DNA from: Candidatus Sulfuritelmatomonas gaucii
GTDB lineage: Bacteria; Acidobacteriota; Terriglobia; Terriglobales; Acidobacteriaceae
NCBI GenBank assembly: GCA_900290245.1
Contig: OKRB01000078.1
Span: forward strand, 126,280 to 190,279
DNA: 64,000 bases
Direction: 5' to 3'
Shown: positions 1 through 8,101 of the stretch, piece by piece
Layout: each line of letters starts with the position of its first letter
Numbering within the stretch: the first letter of the stretch is position 1
The notes under the pieces: generated by a model
Databases searched by the model: none
Seen by the model: the letters and a program-made list of their open reading frames with translations, nothing else
What the model was told of the DNA's origin: nothing
Made by a program: the position numbers and the translations under genes

Positions 1-866
1 CCATGCTGCTTGTCGAGCGCGGCATGCTCAACCTGGACACTCCGCTGGGCGAGGTGCTGCCGGGTTTTGTGGCAAAACGGGCAACCGGTGACCCTGCCCG
101 GCGCGTTGAGCTGCAGCACTTGCTTGCTCACAACTCAGGCCTGCCTGGATATTTGGAATTGTTTCGATACGCAATTACCCCGGATGCGCTTTTACAAGCG
201 TGCCTTGCGTTGCCATTGCAGGCCGAGCCAGGCGCGCGGGCCGAATACTCCGATCCAGGCTTCATCCTATTGGGCAAGGCGCTTGAGACTATGATCGGCG
301 AAAGTCTCGATTCCTTCGCGGACCGGGAGATCTTTCAACCGCTCGGCATGAAGTCCACCGGATTCTGTCCCGCGCAGGCTGCGCGACCCTCAATTCCGCC
401 AACGGAAGAAGACACGACGTTTCGCCATCGCCGCATTCAAGGCGAAGTTCAGGATGAAAATGCGTTTGTGCTCGGAGGAGTGGCCGGCCACGCAGGCATT
501 TTCTCCAACGTTCCTGACCTGCTGCGATTCACCGGAGCGATCCTGGGTTCCCCGCGAAAGGACGCCGGCGGCGCGCCGGTTTTATTCGAAAGAACGACGG
601 TAAATCGATTCGCTATGCGACAGGAACCGGCCGGCAGTTCGTGCGCGCTTGGATGGGATACGCCATCGCAACCATCTTCCTCCGGCACGCAGTTTTCGCA
701 GAATTCGATCGGACATCTCGCCTACAGTGGTTGTTCCCTCTGGATCGATCTGGATGCCGCGATCGCCGTCGTACTGCTGGCCAATCGCACGTGGCCTGAC
801 CGCCAAAATCAGTTGATTCGCGAAGTACGGCCTGCGTTCCACGACGCCGTCCGCAGAGCCTTGTAG
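1..866 (+). CDS. Serine hydrolase, class C beta-lactamase/PBP-like fold (5' end cut off)
   Basis: The reading frame is open at the window edge, so the N-terminus, including the SxxK nucleophile motif expected just before MLLVERG, lies outside. What remains is the C-terminal part of a beta-lactamase-related serine hydrolase: the LVERG..LDTPLGEVLPGF helix, the LLAHNSGLPGY segment, and a Tyr-Ser-Asp at about residue 81 in place of Tyr-x-Asn. The third active-site motif, usually HTG or KTG, reads HLA (GHLAYSGCSLWID). Such enzymes are usually periplasmic peptidases, esterases or D-stereospecific amidases. murQ follows 100 nt downstream on the same strand, which fits a cell-wall recycling context but does not prove it. 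Family call sure, substrate unknown. Confidence 0.85.
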   Translation, partial: MLLVERGMLNLDTPLGEVLPGFVAKRATGDPARRVELQHLLAHNSGLPGYLELFRYAITPDALLQACLALPLQAEPGARAEYSDPGFILLGKALETMIGESLDSFADREIFQPLGMKSTGFCPAQAARPSIPPTEEDTTFRHRRIQGEVQDENAFVLGGVAGHAGIFSNVPDLLRFTGAILGSPRKDAGGAPVLFERTTVNRFAMRQEPAGSSCALGWDTPSQPSSSGTQFSQNSIGHLAYSGCSLWIDLDAAIAVVLLANRTWPDRQNQLIREVRPAFHDAVRRAL

Positions 867-966
867 GGCGCGGTAACGGTTACGGAACCAGCGACAATGT
901 GCTGACAATTTTGTTGTAGGGGGTTGCGCGTTTTTACAGATACAATAAAAGCTGGGGAGTGACGCG

Positions 967-1944
967 ATGCTACCAGGCATAACGTTGCAGGAGACGGCTG
1001 GCTCCCATACTAAAAATAACAATCACGATCATGCCACCCTCCTCCAACAACTCATCACGGAGAGCCAGAACGAGGCCTCACAAGGATTCGACACCAAATC
1101 CGCACTTGAAATTGCCCGCATCATCAACCACGAGGACGCAAGGATTGCGGGAGCGGTGAAGAAAGCTATCCCGGAGATTGCCGAAGTTATTGACCTTGTC
1201 GCTCGGAGTTTGCGTGACGGCGGCCGGTTGATCTACATCGGGGCAGGCTCCAGCGGGAGAATTGCGGCGCTCGACTCTTCCGAGTGCCCTCCCACCTATT
1301 CCACCGCCCCGGGACAGGTGCAATACATCATGGCAGGCGGACCCAAGGCATTGGCGTCGGCTGTCGAAGTGAACGAAGATTCCGAGGAGCTGGGCCAGCG
1401 GGATATCGCGCGCCGGCGCCCGACACGCAAAGATGTGGTGATTGGTGTCTCCGCGTCCGGCCGCACGCCCTACGTCGTGGCAGCCGTGGCCTATGCGCGT
1501 GCCCGCGGCGCGAAAACCGCAGCCGTCACTTGCAATCACGGAACGCCGCTCGCCGATGCCGCCGATATCACGATGGTGGCTGATGTCGGGCCTGAGGTCG
1601 TGGCGGGCTCCACGCGCATGAAGGCAGCAACCGCCCAGAAGATGATGCTCAATACCATCACCACCGGTGCAATGGCGCGCCTCGGTTATGTGTACGAAAA
1701 CCTCATGGTGAACGTGCACATGCAGAACTCCAAGCTTGTGGAACGCGGTATTCGCATCCTGATGTGTGCGTGCAATATCGACCGCGCGACTGCCGTGGAG
1801 ACCATCAAAAGCGCGGGGCGCAGCGTGCCCGTGGCACTGGTGATGCTGAAAGCCAGGGTGGATAAACCCGAGGCAGTGCGTCGGCTTGCGAAATCAGACG
1901 GCAATGTGCGCCTGGCGATCGAAGACACGGTCTTGGAACTCTAG
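967..1944 (+). CDS. murQ: N-acetylmuramic acid 6-phosphate etherase MurQ
   Basis: MurQ cleaves the lactyl ether of MurNAc-6-phosphate to GlcNAc-6-phosphate and D-lactate in cytoplasmic peptidoglycan recycling. The 325-residue protein has the SIS sugar-phosphate loop GAGSSGR near residues 92-98, the MurQ signature DSSECPPT at 103-110 (its Glu corresponds to the E. coli catalytic Glu83), and the second conserved acidic stretch VEVNEDSEE near 133. The C-terminal STRMKAATAQK and NVHMQNSKL motifs are intact. A GGGGAG ribosome site lies 7 nt before the ATG. The first 20 residues are not conserved in the family as I know it. A serine hydrolase precedes it, and no sugar-phosphate transporter or murR-like regulator is visible. 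Confidence 0.96.
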   Translation: MLPGITLQETAGSHTKNNNHDHATLLQQLITESQNEASQGFDTKSALEIARIINHEDARIAGAVKKAIPEIAEVIDLVARSLRDGGRLIYIGAGSSGRIAALDSSECPPTYSTAPGQVQYIMAGGPKALASAVEVNEDSEELGQRDIARRRPTRKDVVIGVSASGRTPYVVAAVAYARARGAKTAAVTCNHGTPLADAADITMVADVGPEVVAGSTRMKAATAQKMMLNTITTGAMARLGYVYENLMVNVHMQNSKLVERGIRILMCACNIDRATAVETIKSAGRSVPVALVMLKARVDKPEAVRRLAKSDGNVRLAIEDTVLEL

Positions 1945-1948
1945 CCGG

Positions 1949-1966
1949 AGGCTCCTGTTCGAGCCT
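1949..1966 (+). terminator. Short hairpin after murQ
   Basis: The arms AGGCTC and GAGCCT flank a 6-nt loop just after the murQ stop. A short A-rich rather than T-rich run follows, so this is at best a weak terminator. Confidence 0.3.
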
Positions 1967-2060
1967 GATCTAAAAAGGCCACTTCCCTGCCCAGCCGCAG
2001 TGCCTTCGCGTTCATGTCTCATCTGAATGTGAAAAACCAAGGCGCCTAAGACGAATCCTT

Positions 2061-2080
2061 TCTCATTCCCCGAAATGAGA
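2061..2080. terminator. Hairpin between convergent genes
   Basis: A perfect 7-bp stem (TCTCATT/AATGAGA) with a 6-nt loop sits in the gap between murQ (+) and the convergent membrane protein (-). There is no strong T-tract on either side. A bidirectional transcription stop is possible. Confidence 0.35.
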
Positions 2081-2098
2081 TCGAATTTCCTCAGACGT

Positions 2099-2740
2099 TC
2101 AGGGCAGCACGCGCTTGATGTGCAGGAAGAGGATCAAGTTGAGTAGAAGGCCGATGCAAAGCAGCCCGATCATTATGGCGGCGCCGATCTTGACCTTCTT
2201 GGTGAACGACTTCAGATCCTCGAGCAGCTCCTGCTGTTCCAACGTATTGCGATCAGTAGCTTCGCGCACCATCCCCAACTGATCTTCCACCCGTTTGAGC
2301 GAAGTGTTCTGCTCCATCACCTGGTCGCGCAGGCTGCGGTGCTGCGTCTGAAGCTCGGCCAATCCATTCTCGACCGGCGCCAGGTCCACCTTCGGCGGAG
2401 GAGGCGCAGGATGTGGGTGAGGAGTGAAGAGATTGGCGATGGCCGTCGCGACGTTGCCGTCTAACAAGGGCAGAAGCCGTTGTACCAGCGGAAGAGCTGC
2501 GCGAACAGCGCTAATCGCGCGCGTCAGGCCGGAGGGCCCATCTGCTGCGGCCGGGGCGGGCAGCGCGCGGCCCGGGGGACCCGCGGGAAGACGCTTGCCG
2601 TTGCCTTCATTGGATGGAACGGGCGAACGCGTGCTTGCGCCCATGGGCAGCGGAGCTCCGATGATTCTAGGGTGCGCCTCAGTAGCTCCAGGTGTAAACG
2701 GACTGCGATCAATGGATTCAACGCTCTGGGGTTCGCTCAT
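2099..2740 (-). CDS. Tail-anchored coiled-coil protein of unknown function
   Basis: A 213-residue protein that I do not recognise. The first 60 residues are Pro/Gly/Ser rich. A Pro-rich stretch (HPHPAPPPP) follows at about 106-115, then a predicted coiled coil (ENGLAELQTQHRSLRDQVME and on, about 123-175). One strongly hydrophobic C-terminal helix (KIGAAIMIGLLCIGLLLNLILF) ends six residues before the C-terminus. This looks like a cytoplasmic protein anchored by its tail. The SD AGAGGAAAG precedes the ATG. It is divergent from the DUF502 gene, so the two may share a regulatory region. Confidence 0.7.
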   Translation of the reverse strand: MSEPQSVESIDRSPFTPGATEAHPRIIGAPLPMGASTRSPVPSNEGNGKRLPAGPPGRALPAPAAADGPSGLTRAISAVRAALPLVQRLLPLLDGNVATAIANLFTPHPHPAPPPPKVDLAPVENGLAELQTQHRSLRDQVMEQNTSLKRVEDQLGMVREATDRNTLEQQELLEDLKSFTKKVKIGAAIMIGLLCIGLLLNLILFLHIKRVLP

Positions 2741-2884
2741 CGGCTTTCCTCTGCAATCACTAATATAAGCGGCAACCCCAATATATAGCTGATCCCCGCG
2801 ACGGAAAGGAAAAGTCTATGTGCTTCTCCGGGGCAAATGAAGCACTCAAGCGAGCCACGGTATGCTCGTAACCAGGAGAGGAAT

Positions 2885-3571
2885 GTGAATCCACATTTGA
2901 GCCGCACGCTCGGCAGCGTGCAGCGAAATATCCTGGCTGGAATTATCACCATCGGCCCGCTCTTTGTTACTTACCGGATCTTCAGCTTCCTGCTGGAAAC
3001 GCTGGCCAAAGCGGGATTGCCGATCGTACATCTGTTTGCCGTCATCTTTCCCTTCGACTGGTTCGACTCTCCGTGGCTGCAATGGCTCCTGGCGATTCTG
3101 CTCACGCTGGTCGTGCTATACGTGGTTGGCCGCGTCACTTCCCTGGTCGTGGGACGCGAGGCCTTCGGGCTGTTCGAGTCGTTGCTGGAGCGGCTGCCGT
3201 TTGTCGCCAAGGTGTACACATCGGTTCGTCAGCTCATTGATTCCATGATGGCCAAGAAAGGCGCAAGCCAACGCGTGGTGCTGGTGGATTTTCCCATTCC
3301 CGGCCAGAAAAGCATCGGCTTTTTGACGCGCACCTTGAGCGACGCTGGAAGCGGACGTCCGCTGGCGGCAGTGCTGATTCCCAATGCCATCAACCCCACA
3401 TCGGCCTTTTTGCAGATCCTTCCCATGGAACGGGTGATCGAAACCGACCTGAGCATGGAGCAGGCGATGAGCATGGTGATGACGGGAGGCGCCGTAGGGC
3501 CGGAGACGATTCAGTATTCGAAAGCAACTGCCAAGTCCGAAATCGCCGAGCCGCAAGCGCCGCATACCTAA
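2885..3571 (+). CDS. DUF502 family membrane protein
   Basis: The protein belongs to the DUF502 family: an N-terminal membrane segment (NILAGIITIGPLFVTYRIF), a second hydrophobic segment near residues 60-80 (WLLAILLTLVVLYVVGRV), the conserved P-F-V-A-K-V-Y region and a soluble beta-rich C-terminal part with VLIPNAINPTS. Function is unknown; homologues are predicted inner-membrane proteins. I chose the GTG at 2885 because AGGAG lies 6 nt upstream. An in-frame ATG at 2837 would add 16 residues with no ribosome site. Confidence 0.85.
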   Translation: MNPHLSRTLGSVQRNILAGIITIGPLFVTYRIFSFLLETLAKAGLPIVHLFAVIFPFDWFDSPWLQWLLAILLTLVVLYVVGRVTSLVVGREAFGLFESLLERLPFVAKVYTSVRQLIDSMMAKKGASQRVVLVDFPIPGQKSIGFLTRTLSDAGSGRPLAAVLIPNAINPTSAFLQILPMERVIETDLSMEQAMSMVMTGGAVGPETIQYSKATAKSEIAEPQAPHT

Positions 3572-3584
3572 TTCAAGCGACTGA

Positions 3585-4718
3585 TTAAGGCGCTACGGTG
3601 GAGTCAGTTTTTTCGGCCGCAACCAGGTTCTCCTCCGCATGCTCGCTCTCGACCGTCACCTTGCGAAGGCTCACATGGTCAAAGCGGGCCCAGATCAAAC
3701 CCGCTGGAATCACGCTGAGAGACGTCGTGACAAGCAACATGGCTGCGCAAGCGGTCGACGCCTCAGGAGCGGCTCCGAAAAAGCTGGAGAGCGCCGCGGC
3801 GACAAAGGCTATCTGCGAAAACCACCCCACGAACGGGAGTTGAAGCACGCTGACGCCTCCGCTGATCATCATGATCAAAACGCATTTCGGAAGGCTCATC
3901 GGCGCCAGCGCTGGACTTGCGGTGAAGGCATGTACCGTCTCCGCATAAGAGAGCCCGATCAGGATCCACATGCCGATTGAGAGCGAGGCGGAGATGCCAA
4001 AGTCGGAAAAGCTGCGCAACACGTCGAGGTCGGCGTGAAATGTCCGAATCTTGTGCGCGATGGCGCGGCCGATGTTCTTGGAAATAAGGCCAAAAGACGC
4101 CTCAAAGAAGCTGGCCACCGCGGCTCCGGATAGTCTCACCACCACCAAAACCAGAACCCCGGCCAAGGTGGCCAGCAGGGCCCCAAAGCGGGCGAAGACT
4201 TGAGAAAGAATGGGAAAGCGATGGAAGAGCGGCGCGAAAAGATGGGAGATGAGTCCCGCCTGGCCGGGGACGGCGGCCAAACCCTGCTGCGGAATCGACA
4301 GAAGAGCAAGCGAAGTAAAAAGCGCCAAGGTACCAAAATCGAAGAGGCGTTCGACGATGTAAACGGCCACTTGCGAGCCCAGCGGTTCGTTTGTCTTCTT
4401 AGCGACAAGGTATGGCCTGACCGGGTCGGCGACGCGGCCAATCAGCGACACAGCGGTAAAGCCAATGACCTGGACTCCGATGAGCGAAAAAAGCGGGATC
4501 TTTTTGTTGTGCCGCATCAGCAAGGCCCAGCGCGCTCCACGAAAAAGATAGGAGACGGCGATGAAGACGACCGCAAGGACGATTTTGCCCCAATCGGCGC
4601 GAGCCACCTGTTCATCAAAAACGTGGAAATCGAAATGAATTCGCGAGCGGGCCCAAAAGGCCAGGGCAGCCAGTGCCAACAGCGCAACAAGGCCCAGAAT
4701 CCATTGGCTTTTTTTCAC
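3585..4718 (-). CDS. Lysylphosphatidylglycerol synthase-like/UPF0104 flippase-like membrane protein
   Basis: A polytopic protein of about 377 residues with at least seven hydrophobic segments, starting with KSQWILGLVALLALAALAFW. The family marks include SYLFRGARWALLMRH and the Val-Gly-Trp near the C-terminal repeat (LQLPFVGWFSQIAF). UPF0104 proteins resemble the flippase part of MprF without the catalytic domain; their substrates are mostly unknown. The start is the GTG at 4718, which has CGGAG just upstream. An ATG at 4808 would add 30 residues unlike the family. It is convergent with the DUF502 gene. Confidence 0.82.
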   Translation of the reverse strand: MKKSQWILGLVALLALAALAFWARSRIHFDFHVFDEQVARADWGKIVLAVVFIAVSYLFRGARWALLMRHNKKIPLFSLIGVQVIGFTAVSLIGRVADPVRPYLVAKKTNEPLGSQVAVYIVERLFDFGTLALFTSLALLSIPQQGLAAVPGQAGLISHLFAPLFHRFPILSQVFARFGALLATLAGVLVLVVVRLSGAAVASFFEASFGLISKNIGRAIAHKIRTFHADLDVLRSFSDFGISASLSIGMWILIGLSYAETVHAFTASPALAPMSLPKCVLIMMISGGVSVLQLPFVGWFSQIAFVAAALSSFFGAAPEASTACAAMLLVTTSLSVIPAGLIWARFDHVSLRKVTVESEHAEENLVAAEKTDSTVAP

Positions 4719-4871
4719 GCGATCTCCGTTCGAAAACTTGCCATACACGTCTATGCGTATGTTCTCACGCGCACTTACTTGTCGCATCAAATGTTGAGCC
4801 CCGCACATGCGGAGTCAATAGTTGTCAATGCTGAATGAACGAGATTGGATGGCCGAAAATACGCGCAGTTT

Positions 4872-5651
4872 TTAGTGGGATGCAGCTTGACTTGCCACTG
4901 GGGCGGGAGCGTTCACCGCGGCTTTTCCGGTAACGGCTTCTCGAGCCAGCACGCGACGATTGAATTCATGAATGACCCGAGCGACGTAGGTGCGCGTCTC
5001 GTGATACGGCGGAATGCCGTGATATTTGTCGACTGCCTCAGGGCCCGCGTTATAGGCAGCCAACGCCAGCGCCAGGTTGTCGTGATACCTGGTGAGCAGC
5101 GAGTCAAGATAGGTCGAACCCCCGCGCACATTCTCGGAGGGCTGAAAACTGTCGCGCACGCCCATTCCCGCAGCGGTCTCGGGCATAAGTTGCATCAGTC
5201 CCTGCGCACCGGCGGAGCTCACTGCATGAGCATTGCCATCGCTTTCGGCCTTCACCACGCTGGCCAGCAGGTCGACGTCCAGGTTATGCACCGCCCCTGC
5301 CCTCCCCAGCATTTCGCGCAGGTCGGCCGTGGTTAAATTTGCTTGGCGTTGCGGGCCGGGCGTTGGCGCCGGTGCTGGCACAGCTGGCGCAGTCGGATCC
5401 GGAATCGTTTCGAATGCGGAGATCTCGCCGGGAGCGAATTCCATGTAGTTATCTTCGCCGGCGCTCAAGTAAACGCGGATGCGCCCATCCACCTGCGCAT
5501 GATGATCGCAACGCAGAGCAAATCCATTACGCAGGGTCACCTGCTCCGCAGCGCGCACCTGGAGTGCGAGGCCCGTAACGGCCAAGAGTGCCGCAGACCC
5601 AGCTAGAAAATGTCTGCGCGCGCTTCGAATTCGATGAAACTCATCACTCAT
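4872..5651 (-). CDS. Lytic transglycosylase, SLT domain, exported
   Basis: A 259-residue secreted peptidoglycan lytic transglycosylase. Residues 10-34 form a signal peptide (basic RSARR, then AGSAALLAVTGLAL, ending VRA-A). A small domain of unknown role and a Pro-rich linker (about 84-101) lead to the SLT domain. There the catalytic Glu is E136 in VVKAESDGN, followed by GAQGLMQLMPETA and LALAAYNAGPEAV, the classic family-1 motifs. The ATG overlaps the stop of the upstream HAD gene (ATGA), so translation is probably coupled. Confidence 0.93.
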   Translation of the reverse strand: MSDEFHRIRSARRHFLAGSAALLAVTGLALQVRAAEQVTLRNGFALRCDHHAQVDGRIRVYLSAGEDNYMEFAPGEISAFETIPDPTAPAVPAPAPTPGPQRQANLTTADLREMLGRAGAVHNLDVDLLASVVKAESDGNAHAVSSAGAQGLMQLMPETAAGMGVRDSFQPSENVRGGSTYLDSLLTRYHDNLALALAAYNAGPEAVDKYHGIPPYHETRTYVARVIHEFNRRVLAREAVTGKAAVNAPAPVASQAASH

Positions 5652-6529
5652 GCTCTTGCTTCTGCCAATTTCGCCAGCGCCGATTCCAACACGACTGCGA
5701 CGCCTTCGTCGTCGTTTGATGGCGCCTGCTTCCAGCCGCGCGTCTTCGCCATGGTTCGCAATTCGGCAGCCGCATTTGCCATCACAATTCCCTGCCCTGC
5801 CCACTCCAGCATACCCACATCGTTCCAATTGTCGCCAATGGCCATGGTTTCCTTGCGCTCGACGCCCAACTCTGCGGCCAGACGTTGCAGCGCCCATCCC
5901 TTGGTGACGCCGGGCGGAAGCAGATCGAGGATCGAGAGGTCGCGCGCCGGATACTCGGTCCGCGCGCACCCGCATTCATCGCGCCACTCGCTCGCCTGCA
6001 ATGCTTTCTCGGCGTCTTTCATTTTGTCGATGCTTCCCGCCGCCATTCCCTGGATCGGATCGTCGCCATCGATCAGCGCAAGTTCCAACGGCTTCACGAT
6101 CTCGATAGCATTGCGATTGGCCTCGACCCACATGGCGATCCGGCCATGCGCCTGTTCCAGGTCTTCGAGAACAAGCTCGCCGCGTCCCGGCCGGTTGAAG
6201 GTAAACACAACGATTCCAAACGGTCGCAGTACGCCACACAAGCCCCGGGCAACACGCGACTGCATATGGCAACACTCCATCACTTCGCCAGTCAGCGTGC
6301 AGGTCACTGCACCATTTGACGCGATAACGGGCGTGTCCGCTCGCAATCCCAGGCCGACAAGCAATGGCGCGGCATAGGCGGCGCGCCGGCCCGTGGCAAA
6401 GACCACAGTGATTCCCGCTTCCTGAGCAGCGCGCAGCGCTCGCACATTGCGCTCGCTGATGGTATGGGAGTGCGCTGGCAGCAGCGTGCCATCCAGGTCG
6501 ATCGCCACCAGGCGAAGTGGGGGATGCAT
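5648..6529 (-). CDS. Cof-type HAD-family phosphatase
   Basis: A cytoplasmic haloacid-dehalogenase phosphatase of the Cof/YidA subfamily, about 293 residues. Motif I is LVAIDLDGTLL near the start, motif II is ATGRR, a lysine (TKGWALQRL) provides motif III, and motif IV is AIGDNWNDVGML. The substrate is a small phosphorylated metabolite that cannot be told from sequence. I start at the ATG at 6529, which puts motif I about 8 residues in; an ATG at 6583 would add an unconserved leader. The stop overlaps the start of the lytic transglycosylase gene. Confidence 0.92.
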   Translation of the reverse strand: MHPPLRLVAIDLDGTLLPAHSHTISERNVRALRAAQEAGITVVFATGRRAAYAAPLLVGLGLRADTPVIASNGAVTCTLTGEVMECCHMQSRVARGLCGVLRPFGIVVFTFNRPGRGELVLEDLEQAHGRIAMWVEANRNAIEIVKPLELALIDGDDPIQGMAAGSIDKMKDAEKALQASEWRDECGCARTEYPARDLSILDLLPPGVTKGWALQRLAAELGVERKETMAIGDNWNDVGMLEWAGQGIVMANAAAELRTMAKTRGWKQAPSNDDEGVAVVLESALAKLAEARA

Positions 6530-6542
6530 AGGCTCAGTGTAC

Positions 6543-6605
6543 GGGACCGGGGACACAGGGACCAGAGAACCGGGGGCAGCCAATAGCTAACAGGGATCAG
6601 AAAGA
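6543..6605. repeat. Degenerate 7-bp micro-repeat (about 9 units)
   Basis: Nine consecutive heptads follow the loose consensus AGGGANC (GGGACCG, GGGACAC, AGGGACC, AGAGAAC, CGGGGGC, AGCCAAT, AGCTAAC, AGGGATC, AGAAAGA). They lie between the HAD phosphatase and the small zinc-ribbon gene. Related units occur at 33574-33605 and 51624-51651. Confidence 0.6.
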
Positions 6606-6638
6606 CGAGGAACCGCATGATCCGGTAATCTTTGATGA

Positions 6639-6839
6639 ATGGAACGGATCTGCAGCCAGTGTCATGCGGTGATGGGTGAGGAAACTCAGGGCGATTGGTG
6701 CCCGGCGTGTGGCGGCGCGATTGTGGAGCGTGAAGTTTCCGAGACCCTGCGGAGCGCGAACGGGCCGGCGGAGATCGATCATCGCGGCATTGTGCTGCCG
6801 CGGCGTCACGCCTTGGGCGGGATTATTACCCCCCAGTAG
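6639..6839 (+). CDS. Small zinc-ribbon protein (66 aa)
   Basis: A 66-residue protein with two CxxC knuckles (CSQC at 5-8 and CPAC at 21-24), spaced as in a rubredoxin-like zinc ribbon, followed by a basic unstructured tail. There is no ribosome site, but TAATCT lies 7 nt before the ATG. That fits a -10 box of a leaderless transcript and supports the gene being real. It ends 6 nt before the convergent permease gene. Function unknown; such ribbons often bind nucleic acid or partner proteins. Confidence 0.6.
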   Translation: MERICSQCHAVMGEETQGDWCPACGGAIVEREVSETLRSANGPAEIDHRGIVLPRRHALGGIITPQ

Positions 6840-6845
6840 CGTTGC

Positions 6846-8096
6846 CTATTCGTACCGCAGGGCTTCGGCCGGCAGCACCCGGGCGGCTGACGAAGATGGG
6901 TACAAGGTGGCCAGGAGCGAAATGCCGATCGAGGCTGCCGCGACGATCACCCCGTGAATGGCACGCGGAGCGAAGGGCAGCGTATCGATGGAATAGACCT
7001 CGGCTGAGAGATGGATAAAGTGATAGTGTCCGCCGGCCCATGACGCGATATACCCGAGAACGAGTCCCAGCGCCGTGCCGACTACGCTGATCAGAATGCC
7101 CTGAAAGAGAAAGATGCGGCGCACCTGGTCCGGCGACACGCCGAAGCTCATCATCACGGCGATATCGCGGGTCTTTTCCATCACCATCATGGTGAGTGCG
7201 ATGAGAATGTTGAGCGCGGCCACAATCACAATCAGCGCGATGATGATGAAGGTGACGATCTGTTCTTCTTTGAGTGCGCTGAAGAGCTCGCGGTTCTGCT
7301 CCATCCAGTTGTTGGTCATGTAGCCGGGGCCGGCAGCTTGCTCAATGGTGTGAGCGATCTCGGGCGCACGATTGGGATCGTCGACTTTGAAGCTGATGAT
7401 CGACACCAGATCGGGTTCATCGAAGAGCCTCTGCGCGTCGGCGAGCCGCAGGAAACCCATTTCGTCGTCGTACTGGTAAAAGCCAGAGTGGAATGTGCCG
7501 GCGAGGCGGAAGCGGACGTACTTGGGGACCTCTCCGAGAGGCGTCATCTCGCCCTGTGGACTCACAACAAGGACCGAATCGCCTGCGGCGGCGCCGATGG
7601 TTTGGGCCAGATCGCTGCCCAGGATGATGGGCGGAAGCTCTTCGCTTTGCGTTGACGCGGACGCGGGTTGCGGTTCGAGAATATTCACCGCGCCGGGTGA
7701 AGCCGTCGAAAGAAGGTCGCTGACGTTTCGTTCGTCGTCCGGCAGGACGCCTTCGATCATTGCGCCTCCGCTGCGTGCGCCGCGGGCCGCCAGCACCGGT
7801 TCGAACAGGCCCGGCGACGCGGCCACCACATGCGGCAGATGACTCAAGCGCTTTACAAGGGGTTCCCAATCGCGGATTCCGCGTGCTTCAACCTGCATGA
7901 GCTGAATGTGTGCGGTAAAGCCCAGCAGCTTGTCCTGCAGGTCCCGCTGCATGCCCGTGGTGATGGCCAGGGCAATGATCAGCGCCGCCACTCCCGCGGT
8001 GACGCCTGCGACGGAGATGCCGGTCACCACGCCGACTACAGCCTGCCGCCTTTTGGCCTTCAGGTACCGCGCCGCGACGTAAAGCTCAAACCGCAT
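6846..8096 (-). CDS. LolC/LolE-type ABC transporter permease (FtsX family)
   Basis: A 416-residue inner-membrane permease of the lipoprotein-releasing/MacB-like class. It has the N-terminal signature ELYVAARYLKAKRRQ with a membrane helix (VAALIIALAITTG), a periplasmic MacB-type domain of about 230 residues, and three C-terminal helices (TFIIIALIVIVAALNILIAL, FLFQGILISVVGTALGLVLG and VIVAAASIGISLLATLYPS). The IMMSFG-like loop (VMMSFGVSPDQVRRIF) that contacts the ATPase is present. No LolD ATPase is nearby, so it must come from elsewhere. The start is 5 nt after the stop of the beta-propeller gene, indicating one transcript. Confidence 0.9.
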   Translation of the reverse strand: MRFELYVAARYLKAKRRQAVVGVVTGISVAGVTAGVAALIIALAITTGMQRDLQDKLLGFTAHIQLMQVEARGIRDWEPLVKRLSHLPHVVAASPGLFEPVLAARGARSGGAMIEGVLPDDERNVSDLLSTASPGAVNILEPQPASASTQSEELPPIILGSDLAQTIGAAAGDSVLVVSPQGEMTPLGEVPKYVRFRLAGTFHSGFYQYDDEMGFLRLADAQRLFDEPDLVSIISFKVDDPNRAPEIAHTIEQAAGPGYMTNNWMEQNRELFSALKEEQIVTFIIIALIVIVAALNILIALTMMVMEKTRDIAVMMSFGVSPDQVRRIFLFQGILISVVGTALGLVLGYIASWAGGHYHFIHLSAEVYSIDTLPFAPRAIHGVIVAAASIGISLLATLYPSSSAARVLPAEALRYE

Positions 8097-8101
8097 CGGG
8101 T

